The notes under the pieces: generated by a model
Told to the model about the DNA's origin: nothing
The model's database searches: none
Seen by the model: the letters and a program-made list of their open reading frames with translations, nothing else
Made by a program: the position numbers and the translations under genes
DNA from: Spirosoma sp.
Lineage (GTDB): Bacteria; Bacteroidota; Bacteroidia; Cytophagales; Spirosomataceae
Assembly: GCA_014377625.1 (NCBI GenBank)
Contig: JACMPG010000325.1
Coordinates: 1-45,764, forward strand
DNA length: 45,764 nt
Direction: 5' to 3'
Shown here: piece by piece, positions 1-7,861 of the stretch
Position numbering within the stretch: the first letter of the stretch is position 1
Layout: each line of letters begins with the position of its first letter

Positions 1-1
1 A

Positions 2-238
2 AGCGGGATTTTTGCGGAGAATTTCTTTCCCGATAAATCCGTGGCCACGCGCCGGAAGGTGCTGGATGACCTCTATGCCAAAACCGGGAAAATCACTCGG
101 GTAGGGGAGTTGCAACCCGAAAACCAGCTGCGCGGCCACTTTCTGCTATACGGCGAGCGCGGCAACATCGACGTATTTTTCACTCTCACCCCGGAGACTC
201 CGGCTCTGATTCAGCAACTGGACTTCCGGGAAAAGTAA
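2..238 (+). CDS. C-terminal end of a gene entering from the left (possible serine-hydrolase-like C-terminal domain)
   Basis: The reading frame is open from base 2 to the TAA at 236-238, so the gene starts outside the window; the GTG at 41 is probably internal. About 78 residues are visible and end in LDFREK. The segment with GELQPENQLRGHF, GERGNIDVFFTL and a final IQQLDF resembles the small domain attached to some secreted serine hydrolases (beta-lactamase-like), but no catalytic motif is in view. The family assignment is a weak inference; that it is a real coding end is more certain, because it is followed by a noncoding repeat-rich gap. Confidence 0.5.
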   Translation, partial: SGIFAENFFPDKSVATRRKVLDDLYAKTGKITRVGELQPENQLRGHFLLYGERGNIDVFFTLTPETPALIQQLDFREK

Positions 239-266
239 GTTCTGACACAGAGGGAGGGGAGATTTC

Positions 267-367
267 ACAGAGTAAAGGAGTTTTCGTCTGTTTTTCTCTT
301 TTATCCCTTTGGCATCTCTGTTCTCTCCATGATTAACCGACCCGTCGGACCGCTCCTTTCCTCTGTG
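267..367. repeat. Imperfect inverted repeat with CACAGAG/CTCTGTG arms
   Basis: CACAGAGTAAAGGAG (267-281) is matched by CTCCTTTCCTCTGTG (353-367), 14 of 15 positions. The right arm lies inside the first codons of the RidA-like frame, so those codons may be repeat DNA. The same CACAGAG word builds the hairpin at 15246-15332 and, in altered form, the one at 13944-14044. Confidence 0.55.
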
Positions 368-877
368 TTAAAAAAACTCCTCTTCCTCCTCCTCCTCACC
401 ACCGCTGCCCAGGCGCAGACGGTTGAGGCCACACTCGCCAAAATGGGTATTACGCTGGCCGCACCCAGTAAACCCGTTGCCAACTACGTGAAAGCCGTAT
501 GGACGGGCAATCTGGTGTTTCTGGCCGGTCACGTGCCGGCCCACGCCGACGGTACGCCGTTTACGGGGCGGCTTGGTCAGGATTTGAGCATCGAACAGGG
601 CTACGATGCCGCCCGGCAGGCTACCATCTCGATACTCTCGACGCTCAAAGCCGAACTCGGCACCCTCGACCGTATCCGGCGCATTGTGAAAGTGACGGGC
701 TTCGTAAACTCCACCCCTGATTTTCCTGACCAGCCCAAAGTCATCAACGGCTGTTCCGATTTGCTGGTAGCCGTCTTCGGCGACAAGGGCAAACACGCCC
801 GCTCGGCTGTGGGCATGGTCATGCTCCCCAGTAACTACGCCGTTGAAATTGAGATGGTGGTAGAGGTTGATCAATGA
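329..877 (+). CDS. Secreted RidA (YjgF/Rid) family protein
   Basis: The 182-aa product has an N-terminal hydrophobic stretch ending AAQAQ, a likely Sec signal peptide, followed by a Rid fold: the segment VFLAGHVPAHADGTPFTGRLG, the EQGYDAARQATISIL helix and the C-terminal MLPSNYAVEIEMVVEV strand. Rid proteins hydrolyse reactive enamine/imine intermediates in the cytosol; an exported version is less well understood, so its substrate is not assigned. The ATG at 329 gives an unusual N-terminus partly encoded by an inverted-repeat arm. A GTG at 365 would start MLKKLLFLLLL, a more typical signal peptide, and is a serious alternative start. It stands alone, convergent with the DoxX gene. Confidence 0.8.
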   Translation: MINRPVGPLLSSVLKKLLFLLLLTTAAQAQTVEATLAKMGITLAAPSKPVANYVKAVWTGNLVFLAGHVPAHADGTPFTGRLGQDLSIEQGYDAARQATISILSTLKAELGTLDRIRRIVKVTGFVNSTPDFPDQPKVINGCSDLLVAVFGDKGKHARSAVGMVMLPSNYAVEIEMVVEVDQ

Positions 878-920
878 TGAACCCCGCCGGTATCGGTAGT
901 CTTTGCGTCAGCTCCCCCCC

Positions 921-1319
921 TTACTCCTTTGTCAGGGCGTAGCGTCCCGGGCCGTTGAGAAGCAGGAAAATGGACACGGCCAGCAGGTTGAGCGAGGGAA
1001 AGGTGTTCTGGTACGTATCGCCGATGGACAGGTGCGCCAGGCCGAACGCAACGCTGAAGTTGACAATCAGAAACACTGTGGCCCAACGCGTATAGAGGCC
1101 CAGCAGCAGCAGAATACCCCCTACAAACTCGGTGTAGGAGGCCAGGTAGGCTCCAAGGGTTGGGAAGGGAACCCCGAGTGAGGTCAGGTAACCCATAAAC
1201 GCCGGGATGTTCTCAGCCGGAAACAGGGCGTAGGTGTAGGAAACCCGCACCAACTGAAACCCAAAAGCCAGCCGGATGACCAGTACGCCAATATCGCGGT
1301 AACGGGAAAGGTCTTTCAT
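921..1319 (-). CDS. DoxX family membrane protein
   Basis: About 132 aa with four predicted membrane helices and the DoxX pattern: RLAFGFQLVR near the start, the second helix region FVGGILLLLGLYTRWA, and FLIVNFSVAFGL. I chose the ATG at 1319 because its leader (ccataaatcc before ATGAAA) matches the leaders of other genes here (23772, 24726); in-frame ATGs at 1337 and 1358 are possible, but the latter overlaps the upstream gene. It lies 25 nt downstream of the DUF4198 gene on the same strand and is probably co-transcribed. DoxX proteins are integral membrane proteins, some tied to quinone or redox chemistry; the exact role here is unknown. Confidence 0.8.
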   Translation of the reverse strand: MKDLSRYRDIGVLVIRLAFGFQLVRVSYTYALFPAENIPAFMGYLTSLGVPFPTLGAYLASYTEFVGGILLLLGLYTRWATVFLIVNFSVAFGLAHLSIGDTYQNTFPSLNLLAVSIFLLLNGPGRYALTKE

Positions 1320-1344
1320 GGATTTATGGTGTATCATGCACTCT

Positions 1345-2157
1345 TTACTTGCTGCCAAAGGTTAAACTGCCCCAGTAGCTGTGCCAGTTGGCGGGTTGGT
1401 AGCGGGCCTGAGCGGTGTCGCTGGCCGGGATCATGTGCACTACGCTGACCATATTTTTGCCGGGTTTGAGTGCGAACTGAACCCGGCCCTGGGCGTCGGA
1501 GCGTTGCTTTTCTTCCGAAAGCTGATTGGTCAAATCGCGGTTCCAGTACCGGACCAGCGCGCCCGAAACGGGTTTATTACCGAACAGAATCCGGTACCCG
1601 ATGGGCTGGCCAACGCGCTGGCTATACGGATTTTTATCGGCCATAATCTCCAGCGGCATCCCGGTTGGTTTGGCGAAGGTGTTGTCGGGTTTGTTGCCAA
1701 CCTGTACTAGTGTTTTCACGCACCGCTGGTAGAGTTCGCGGCTGGGTTTGCCGGTTTCGCTGCGCTGCTTCCGGGCCGCAATGACATTGGTTAAGCCGTC
1801 TTCCTGGAGATATAAAAGAAAACTGTCAGCCTTCATGGCCAGAAACTTGGGGGTATTGGCAAAACTGAACAGGTGTGTGCCGGGCGTGTTGAGTTGTACC
1901 GTCACGTTGCCGTAGGCGCCATTGGTCAGGGCGGGGGCAAGGTCGGTGCTGCCGATAGTGGTGTGGTGCCGGTACTGCACAATGCGGTTTTTCACGCCTT
2001 CTGAACGTTCGCCGTCGAAGCTTTCGCCCACCATCACCTGAATGTTGATGCGCGCGCCGGTGCGAACAACATATTGACTGGGCTCCAGCCAGAACTCATG
2101 TGCTAAAGCTAAGCCCGCCAATACGCAGAAACCGATGACCAATGGGAACTTCTTCAT
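1345..2157 (-). CDS. Secreted DUF4198 family protein
   Basis: 270 aa with a signal peptide (MKKFPLVIGFCVLAGLALAHEFWLE split: basic start, hydrophobic core, cleavage after ALA). HEFWLEPSQYVV directly after cleavage and the later AKPTGMPLEIMADKNPYS and PVSGALVRYWNRD segments are typical of DUF4198, a family once annotated as a nickel-transporter subunit and often found near metal-uptake genes. The C-terminal half looks like an Ig/carboxypeptidase-regulatory-like beta domain. It leads a short operon with DoxX and is divergent from a small Cys-rich gene across a palindromic promoter region, which fits metal-linked regulation; the metal is not known. Confidence 0.75.
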   Translation of the reverse strand: MKKFPLVIGFCVLAGLALAHEFWLEPSQYVVRTGARINIQVMVGESFDGERSEGVKNRIVQYRHHTTIGSTDLAPALTNGAYGNVTVQLNTPGTHLFSFANTPKFLAMKADSFLLYLQEDGLTNVIAARKQRSETGKPSRELYQRCVKTLVQVGNKPDNTFAKPTGMPLEIMADKNPYSQRVGQPIGYRILFGNKPVSGALVRYWNRDLTNQLSEEKQRSDAQGRVQFALKPGKNMVSVVHMIPASDTAQARYQPANWHSYWGSLTFGSK

Positions 2158-2171
2158 GTTTGTTATTTGTA

Positions 2172-2182
2172 TTTAGTCTAAA
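2172..2182. promoter_or_regulatory. Palindrome TTTAGTCTAAA in a divergent promoter region
   Basis: A perfect 11-bp inverted repeat (TTTAG-T-CTAAA) lies 15 nt upstream of the DUF4198 start and 40 nt upstream of the small Cys-rich gene. Its shape and position suit an operator for a dimeric regulator acting on both genes, for example a Fur- or DtxR-type metal sensor. The regulator is inference only. Confidence 0.4.
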
Positions 2183-2221
2183 CAATATCACTTTTGTGGC
2201 GTATTACCCACAGCCAACGGC

Positions 2222-2374
2222 ATGAACACTGAACCCCCCTTTTCTGACGTAACCGAATCTACCTCTGCCCTTCGCTCGCTGGTACGCCCGTCACTGGGCG
2301 AGGAGTGCGTTCTGAAGAAGTGTTGCAAGAAGTACAAAAAGGGCAAGCGGTGCAAGAGTTGCCCGGAGCGGTAA
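2222..2374 (+). CDS. Small Cys/Lys-rich protein (50 aa)
   Basis: ATG at 2222 to TAA at 2372-2374 encodes 50 aa. The first 30 residues are polar and unremarkable. The last 21 hold five cysteines among lysines: ECVLKKCC, KKYKKGKRC, KSCPER. The CC-KKYKKGKRCK-CP pattern recalls small conserved Bacteroidota proteins of unknown function. The spacing could make a zinc- or iron-binding knuckle, but no function is established. It is divergent from DUF4198-DoxX and shares the palindrome at 2172, which suggests joint regulation. Its stop lies 16 nt from the convergent membrane-protein stop. Confidence 0.65.
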   Translation: MNTEPPFSDVTESTSALRSLVRPSLGEECVLKKCCKKYKKGKRCKSCPER

Positions 2375-2389
2375 CGGTCTGAATGTCTG

Positions 2390-3760
2390 CTATTCAGGGA
2401 TATACCAGAATGGAATCTCCGTGTACGTTTTCGGTTTGCTGGTCGAGTCAGGTATGGTCAGCCGCAGCGTGTTTTTTCCCGTCAATAGATTCCCCGGCAG
2501 CAGGATAGCCGTTAGCCCGCGTTGCTGATTTTCGGTACGTTCGGTAAATAGAAAGTCGGGTTTTCGGTACAGAGAATCATTGATATATACCCCAAAGTAT
2601 TGACTGATTGCATTCAGACGCCACGCGGCCCGGCGTTCGCGTCGCTGTTGCCGCGTAAGGGTATCGGGCCAGACTGGCTCCCTGTTTAGCTTAAGCAGGT
2701 CTTCGTCCAGTTGTTTCGGGTACGCCACAAACAGCCGCAGATACGGCTCCCGGATAACGTCGGCCTGTATAGATGCCAGGTCGGCCAGTTCGGGGGCGGG
2801 GCGCAGGTTGTCATAATCCGCATCGTTCACCACGTACCGGGCTGCGTTCAGACTCATAAACGCCCGGTTGTCGAACACGTCCAATCCTTTAATCCGGCTA
2901 ACGTCTATGAACATCACCACCAGTTCAATCAGGATAAAAAAGATCATAATTACTCCAAATCGCTTATAAAGGGTCTTCCTGGGGACATTGCTGAAGAAGG
3001 TGTAAATAATGTACTGAACAGGTCTGCCAATGCCGGGCATGAGGAGGTAGGGGGCTGTGGATGCCCGAAATACCAGCGGTGCCAGACGCGGATGATCCCG
3101 AAGCGCAGGAATGGCAGCACTCAGCGAGATGAGCATATAGAAGCCGAGTAAGGCCAGTAACACATACCGAAGCACCAGCATTACCGTGCCATATAGATTG
3201 GGTGGCACGTACCACTGCAACAGGGTAGCTACCATAACGAGCAGGACATAACTCAGGGCAACGATAAGAAAGATAATGGCCATGACCGATGCCAGTGCAA
3301 AAATGACGTTGCAGCGTTGGTCAAGCCGGATAATGTAGCCATCCAGCGAACCCAGCCGTTGCGCCTGACGCTCCTGGCCGTATTTGCTCAGCATAGCAAT
3401 CTCGTTGTACCGAATGCCGCCGGGAAACGCAGCCAGCAGACCAACCAGCGATACCCAAAAAGCCCGCATCACAAAGTTGGCCAGAAACGCGCCGAACAGC
3501 ACGTAACAGGCTACTTTACACAAACTCACAATCTGAACCGGCAGTATATCGTGAAAATAAGCTTCATCGGGCATCAGGTTGTAGCGGTAGTAGGTCAGTG
3601 CCTCGTCGAGACTACCGGCCAGACTGAGCGTAGCAAACAGGGCCGCGCCCGAAATGACCAGCTCCAGATTCCAGCTCTGGCTGGTCAGCTCGCGGAGTCT
3701 GGCCCGCTCGTCGGCTAAATCGTGTTGGTCTGCTTCAGGTAACTGGTTTTGCGCGTTCAT
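2390..3760 (-). CDS. Multi-pass membrane protein of unknown function
   Basis: 456 aa. An acidic/basic N-terminal helix (about 1-30) is followed by about six to seven hydrophobic segments between residues 30 and 280 (for example LELVISGAALFATLSLAG, FALASVMAIIFLIVALSYV, FGVIMIFFILIELVVMF). A soluble C-terminal region of about 175 residues ends in a beta-rich part (LTAILLPGNLLTGKNTLRLTIP, IPFWYIPE). I do not recognise the family. It is a single-gene unit: convergent with the Cys-rich gene and divergent from hemW across 121 bp. The reading frame is intact and codon use matches its neighbours. Confidence 0.75.
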   Translation of the reverse strand: MNAQNQLPEADQHDLADERARLRELTSQSWNLELVISGAALFATLSLAGSLDEALTYYRYNLMPDEAYFHDILPVQIVSLCKVACYVLFGAFLANFVMRAFWVSLVGLLAAFPGGIRYNEIAMLSKYGQERQAQRLGSLDGYIIRLDQRCNVIFALASVMAIIFLIVALSYVLLVMVATLLQWYVPPNLYGTVMLVLRYVLLALLGFYMLISLSAAIPALRDHPRLAPLVFRASTAPYLLMPGIGRPVQYIIYTFFSNVPRKTLYKRFGVIMIFFILIELVVMFIDVSRIKGLDVFDNRAFMSLNAARYVVNDADYDNLRPAPELADLASIQADVIREPYLRLFVAYPKQLDEDLLKLNREPVWPDTLTRQQRRERRAAWRLNAISQYFGVYINDSLYRKPDFLFTERTENQQRGLTAILLPGNLLTGKNTLRLTIPDSTSKPKTYTEIPFWYIPE

Positions 3761-3881
3761 GCATCAGCGGGATTCTAAGCCAAATATACGGGCTGATCCG
3801 CGTCTGCCGCACCACGATGCCACGTTCGTGGTTCATAAAAAGCCCGGAACCCCCCGCCCGGCTTTGGTGTCATACAGCTAT

Positions 3882-5033
3882 ATGCACCTGTATCTGCACA
3901 TCCCGTTCTGCAAGCAAGCCTGCCACTACTGCGATTTCCATTTCAGTACGAGTCTGCGGCAGAAACCGGCCCTGATTGACGCACTTTGTCAGGAAATTAA
4001 GCTCCAGAAAGACTACCTGCCCGGTAAAACCCTCGAAACCATCTATTTTGGCGGGGGAACGCCCTCATTGCTGACCGAAGCGGATTTAGAGCAGATTTTC
4101 GGGGCTATCCACCAACATTTTACCGTTGACCCCACCGCCGAAATCACCCTTGAAGCGAACCCCGATGACCTGACGCCCGACAAACTCCCATTGCTGCGCC
4201 GGTACGTGAACCGGCTGAGCATCGGCATTCAGACGTTCGACGAGGCCACACTGCGCTGGATGAACCGCGCCCATACCGCCACCGAAGCCCAAACCTGCGT
4301 ACAGCACGCTCAGGACACCGGTTTTGACAACCTGAGCGTCGATCTGATCTACGGCATCCCAGTCCTGAATTTTCAACCCCTTCTCTCAGCGGGGGAAGGC
4401 GAGAGCATTTGGCAGCGCGATCTCGATACAATGCTGTCGCTGAATGTGCCGCACCTGTCGGCCTACGCCCTGACTATTGAACCCGATACGGCGTTTGGGC
4501 GATGGACCACCAGCGGGAAACTCCCGGCGACGGACGAGGAACTGGCCGCCAGTCAGTGCGAGCAACTGACCCGTGCCCTGACCGGAGCTGGCTATGAACA
4601 CTACGAAATCTCGAATTTTGCTACGCCCGGTCACTATGCCCGGCACAACACTGCCTATTGGCAACGACGTCCGTATCTTGGTATTGGCCCCAGTGCGCAC
4701 TCGTACAATGGCCCCAGCCGTCAGTATAACGTCGCTAACAATGCTCGGTACGTAGCTGATATACAGGCTGGAAAATTGCCCGCTACGGTGGAAGTACTGA
4801 CTCCTGCCGACCAGGTAAATGAGTATTTGCTCACGGGTTTACGGACGCAGTGGGGCTGCTCGCTAACCGAACTCGACATACTGTTACACGCTGACTTTGC
4901 CCAGCGGCAGGCGCGGGAGCTTGCTCGGCTGTACACGACTAACTGGCTTGAACGGACTGGCAACCAGTTGCGCCTGACCGAAGCCGGTAAACTCTTTGCC
5001 GACCGGGTGGCGGCTGATTTATTTATCGATTAA
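3882..5033 (+). CDS. hemW: HemW-type radical SAM protein (heme chaperone, HemN-related)
   Basis: 383 aa from the ATG at 3882; the frame is open further upstream, but MHLYLHIPFC is the standard HemW start. The radical-SAM cluster ligands C10, C14 and C17 lie in CKQACHYCDF, followed by ETIYFGGGTPSLL and the family hallmark HNTAYWQRRPYLGIGPSAHSY region. HemW is now viewed as a heme-delivery protein rather than the oxygen-independent coproporphyrinogen oxidase it is often named. Between DLIYGIP and WQRDLD there is an apparent insertion of about 12 residues (NFQPLLSAGEGE) encoded by a small palindromic sequence. The next gene starts 57 nt downstream. Confidence 0.9.
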   Translation: MHLYLHIPFCKQACHYCDFHFSTSLRQKPALIDALCQEIKLQKDYLPGKTLETIYFGGGTPSLLTEADLEQIFGAIHQHFTVDPTAEITLEANPDDLTPDKLPLLRRYVNRLSIGIQTFDEATLRWMNRAHTATEAQTCVQHAQDTGFDNLSVDLIYGIPVLNFQPLLSAGEGESIWQRDLDTMLSLNVPHLSAYALTIEPDTAFGRWTTSGKLPATDEELAASQCEQLTRALTGAGYEHYEISNFATPGHYARHNTAYWQRRPYLGIGPSAHSYNGPSRQYNVANNARYVADIQAGKLPATVEVLTPADQVNEYLLTGLRTQWGCSLTELDILLHADFAQRQARELARLYTTNWLERTGNQLRLTEAGKLFADRVAADLFID

Positions 5034-5038
5034 CTCTT

Positions 5039-5080
5039 GTCATTCACTGGTCATTCATAGTCATTTGTGGTCATTTGACG
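5039..5080 (+). repeat. Four tandem copies of a GTCATT-based 10-11-bp unit
   Basis: Units gtcattcactg, gtcattcata, gtcatttgtg and gtcatttgac follow one another between hemW and mtgA. The same TGGTCATT word occurs in the inverted repeat at 9284-9335. No coding role is visible. Confidence 0.6.
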
Positions 5081-5090
5081 TTACAGAAGC

Positions 5091-5924
5091 ATGAACCCAC
5101 CCCGTCGCCGTAATACCTTCCGCACCGACGCACAGCCACAGCCCCGGCCCAAAGCCGCTCATGCCACGACCGACCGGCTTCAGAAACGGGGCCGCTGGCA
5201 GCAGACGCGGAGCTTCATCCGCGAACGTCCGTTGCTGGAACGGATATACTGGTTTGTGGCCAAATCTTTTTTGTGGCTGTTTGTCGGTTCAATTGGTTAC
5301 GTCATCGCCCTGAAATACGTACCGGTCTGGATTACGCCCCTAATCGTATCGCGCTGGGTGGGTACGTTTGGTGCAGACGAGCCGGGCCACGTGTATAAAA
5401 AATGGCGGAGTTACGAGAATATCAGTAAAGAAGCCGCGCTGGCCGTGGTAGCCTCGGAAGATCAGGATTTTCCAAGACACTGGGGCTTCGATTTTGACGA
5501 AATTCAGGATGCTATCAAAGAAAATCAGCGTCGCAAACGCCCGCGCGGGGCCAGTACCATTTCGCAGCAGGTAGCCAAAAATGTGTTTCTCTGGAATGGT
5601 CGCAGTTACATCCGTAAGGGCCTGGAAGTGTACTTCACGGTGCTGATTGAATTGATCTGGGGCAAAGAGCGCATTCTGGAAGTATACCTGAACGTGGCCG
5701 AAACCGGGCCGATGACCTTTGGCGTAGAGGCCGCGTCGCAGCGGTATTACCACCACCCGGCGGCTGATTTGAGCCGCGACGAAGCCGCCCGCATCGCTGC
5801 CGTGCTGCCCAACCCCCGTCAGTTTTCCATCACGAATCCGTCGGCCTACGTACAGCGCAGAACCCGGCAAATTTCCCGACAAATGCGGGCGTTGGGCGGG
5901 CAACGCTATATTCGTACTCTGTGA
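5091..5924 (+). CDS. mtgA: Monofunctional peptidoglycan glycosyltransferase (GT51)
   Basis: 277 aa. A basic N-terminal tail (1-50) precedes one membrane helix (about 55-76) and a GT51 domain. Catalytic-type motif SEDQDFPRHWGF (glutamate E123), RPRGASTISQQVAKNVFLW, the RKGLEVYFTVLIELIWGKERILEVYLN stretch (seen in parts) and NVAETGPMTFGVEAAS are all present. It polymerises lipid II into glycan strands on the outer face of the inner membrane, without a transpeptidase domain. Its length fits MtgA with a slightly long basic N-terminus. It follows hemW by 57 nt across short tandem repeats. Confidence 0.92.
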   Translation: MNPPRRRNTFRTDAQPQPRPKAAHATTDRLQKRGRWQQTRSFIRERPLLERIYWFVAKSFLWLFVGSIGYVIALKYVPVWITPLIVSRWVGTFGADEPGHVYKKWRSYENISKEAALAVVASEDQDFPRHWGFDFDEIQDAIKENQRRKRPRGASTISQQVAKNVFLWNGRSYIRKGLEVYFTVLIELIWGKERILEVYLNVAETGPMTFGVEAASQRYYHHPAADLSRDEAARIAAVLPNPRQFSITNPSAYVQRRTRQISRQMRALGGQRYIRTL

Positions 5925-6031
5925 TGAATAAGAAGCTGTTTGGGTTAGCGATTTGCCCAAGATTTGCCCAAGTACGTATTTACTTATGACTTGGCGTTCT
6001 ATAACCTGACCAGCCCAACCGGTTGCTGACT

Positions 6032-6991
6032 ATGACAATCCAATCCATCAGGCAATTTCTCGCTGATTTCTGGGCACTACTGTGCGACTCGTTCAATGGC
6101 TTCATTGACGACCGCTGCCTGAAACTGAGTGCGGCTCTGGCGTACTATACCGTTTTTTCGCTGGCTCCGCTGCTGGTAATGATTATCTCGCTCATCAGTA
6201 TTTTCTTCGGCAAGGATGCCATTCAGGGGCAGATTTTCTCCCAAATCAAGGGCTTGGTGGGCAATCAGGCGGCTGCGCAGATTCAGGAGATGATCAAAAA
6301 CGTGCAGCTATCGGGTAAAACCAATACGGCCCTGCTCATTGGCGTCGTAACGCTGGTGATTGGCTCAACCACGATTTTTGTGGAGATTCAGGATTCCGTC
6401 AACCTGATCTGGCGGGTCAAAGCCAAGCCAAAACGGGGCTGGCTCAAGCTGATTAAAGACCGGCTGCTGTCATCGTCACTGGTGATCAGTCTGGGGTTTC
6501 TGTTGCTGGTTTCGCTGCTCGTCAATGGCATGGTGCTGGCCCTGAGCAATTTTATGACGCGATACATCCCGCGTATCAGCGTGGTACTCATCAGCGGAGT
6601 AAATTTCTTTATCAGCATGGCGGTTATTACGGCCCTGTTCGCCATTATTTTCAAGGTGCTGCCCGATGCCAAAATTGGCTGGAAAAGTGTGCGCTGGGGT
6701 GCCGTGTTTACGGCGGTTCTGTTCTCGCTGGGCCGGTATCTGATTGGGTTGTACATAGAAACTACCGCTACCACTTCAACCTACGGCGCGGCTGGCTCGC
6801 TGATAGTAATCCTGGTCTGGATTTATTACACGGCGGCTATTCTGTACTTCGGGGCCGAGTTCACGCAGGCGTATGCCAACCGCTTCGGCGTCCGGATCGA
6901 ACCCGCCGATTACGCTGTTTTTGTAGAGACAGTTGAACGCGAACGTGAGGTGGCAGCCCTGCCGACGCAGAAGAAAAAACGGAACGGCTAA
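6032..6991 (+). CDS. YihY/BrkB family inner-membrane protein
   Basis: About 319 aa from the ATG at 6032 (a TTG at 6023 is the alternative). It has six hydrophobic segments and YihY-family landmarks: LSAALAYYTVFSLAPLLVM in the first helix region, the conserved YLIGLYI and the late TYGAAGSLIVILVWIYYTAAILYFGAEFTQAYA segment (in parts). The tail is basic (TQKKKRNG). The family was once annotated as ribonuclease BN by mistake; it is an integral membrane protein of uncertain, possibly transport, function. It is convergent with the queuosine transporter gene, with 7 nt between the two stops. Confidence 0.88.
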   Translation: MTIQSIRQFLADFWALLCDSFNGFIDDRCLKLSAALAYYTVFSLAPLLVMIISLISIFFGKDAIQGQIFSQIKGLVGNQAAAQIQEMIKNVQLSGKTNTALLIGVVTLVIGSTTIFVEIQDSVNLIWRVKAKPKRGWLKLIKDRLLSSSLVISLGFLLLVSLLVNGMVLALSNFMTRYIPRISVVLISGVNFFISMAVITALFAIIFKVLPDAKIGWKSVRWGAVFTAVLFSLGRYLIGLYIETTATTSTYGAAGSLIVILVWIYYTAAILYFGAEFTQAYANRFGVRIEPADYAVFVETVEREREVAALPTQKKKRNG

Positions 6992-6998
6992 GAACCGC

Positions 6999-7796
6999 TT
7001 ACATAAATGAACTCATGGCCGACTCGTTGGCGAGGTCTTCGGCGTGTTCTTTACCGAGGTGGCGGTCGATGAAATAATGCGCTACGTACAGCAATGGCGT
7101 CAGTAAAATGGCCGTAGTGGCTTTGTAGAGGTAGTTAATAATGCCCACCGCCACTACCTGCGCCAGTGACCAGTTGCCGAATATGTAAAAGGCAATTCCC
7201 AGCACCACAAACGAATCGACCAGTTGCGAGACCAGCGTAGAGCCAGTGGCGCGGAGCCAGATTTTGCGGCTGCCGGTAATGCTGCGCAGGTATTGAAACA
7301 CCCACGCGTCGAGAACCTGCCCGATCAGGAAGGCCGTCAGCGAACCAATGATGATACCGAGTCCCTGCCGGAAAATCATCTTGAAGGCATTGTCGATATT
7401 GATGGGCTGTCCCGATGGATCGGTGGCGTTGACGTCGAGCCAGAACTGCGCCGGGGGCAGCACCGTGACGGCGTAAATAATCACAAAGCTATAGGCCACA
7501 AACCCCGCCGTTAGGAACGAGATGCGCCGAACGCCCGCCTTACCGAAGTACTCGTTGATGATGTCGGAGGTGACGAACACAAACGGCCAGATCACCGCTC
7601 CCGCTGTGAGGTTGAAATCTAATACAAAATCGCCAAACAGATGAATCTGCGCCGGTTTGACGCCAATCAGCGTTTCGGCAGAGAAGATTTTGACGCCAAT
7701 GATTTCGGCAATCAGGGCGTTGGTCAGGAACACCGCACTGAGCAGCGTGTACAGGCTGGTTCTTTTGTTGGTGAAGGAGTAATTAGAATTAGGCAT
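6999..7796 (-). CDS. yhhQ: Queuosine precursor transporter (YhhQ/VUT family)
   Basis: 265 aa with about six membrane helices. Family features include LLSAVFLTNALIAEIIGVKI, FDFNLTAGAVIWPFVFVTSDIINEYFGK (in parts) and RATGSTLVSQLVDSFVVLGIAFY. YhhQ-type proteins import queuosine precursors such as preQ0/preQ1 for tRNA wobble modification. This protein is slightly longer than the E. coli one, with an extra polar loop (WLDVNATDPSGQPINIDNAFK region) also seen in Bacteroidota homologues. It is on the same strand as the membrane-protein gene upstream but separated from it by a strong hairpin, so it is probably transcribed on its own. Confidence 0.88.
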   Translation of the reverse strand: MPNSNYSFTNKRTSLYTLLSAVFLTNALIAEIIGVKIFSAETLIGVKPAQIHLFGDFVLDFNLTAGAVIWPFVFVTSDIINEYFGKAGVRRISFLTAGFVAYSFVIIYAVTVLPPAQFWLDVNATDPSGQPINIDNAFKMIFRQGLGIIIGSLTAFLIGQVLDAWVFQYLRSITGSRKIWLRATGSTLVSQLVDSFVVLGIAFYIFGNWSLAQVVAVGIINYLYKATTAILLTPLLYVAHYFIDRHLGKEHAEDLANESAMSSFM

Positions 7797-7811
7797 GGTG
7801 GTACGATTTAC

Positions 7812-7861
7812 GGTTTGCGGTTGGCTGACGCGCGAATACCGCCGTCACCCAACCGCAAACC
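7812..7861 (-). terminator. Long hairpin after the 7861-9270 gene
   Basis: Perfect 13-bp arms GGTTTGCGGTTGG (7812-7824) and CCAACCGCAAACC (7849-7861) extend after one mismatch by TGACG/CGTCA (7826-7830 with 7843-7847), leaving a 12-nt loop. The outer end touches the stop codon of the upstream minus-strand gene. No clear T-run follows, so termination is likely but not certain. Confidence 0.6.

Noticed and set aside
3654-3881. Longer start for hemW in the same frame (76 extra residues)
   Set aside because: The extension overlaps the divergent membrane-protein gene and has no family features; the MHLYLHIPFC start at 3882 is standard.
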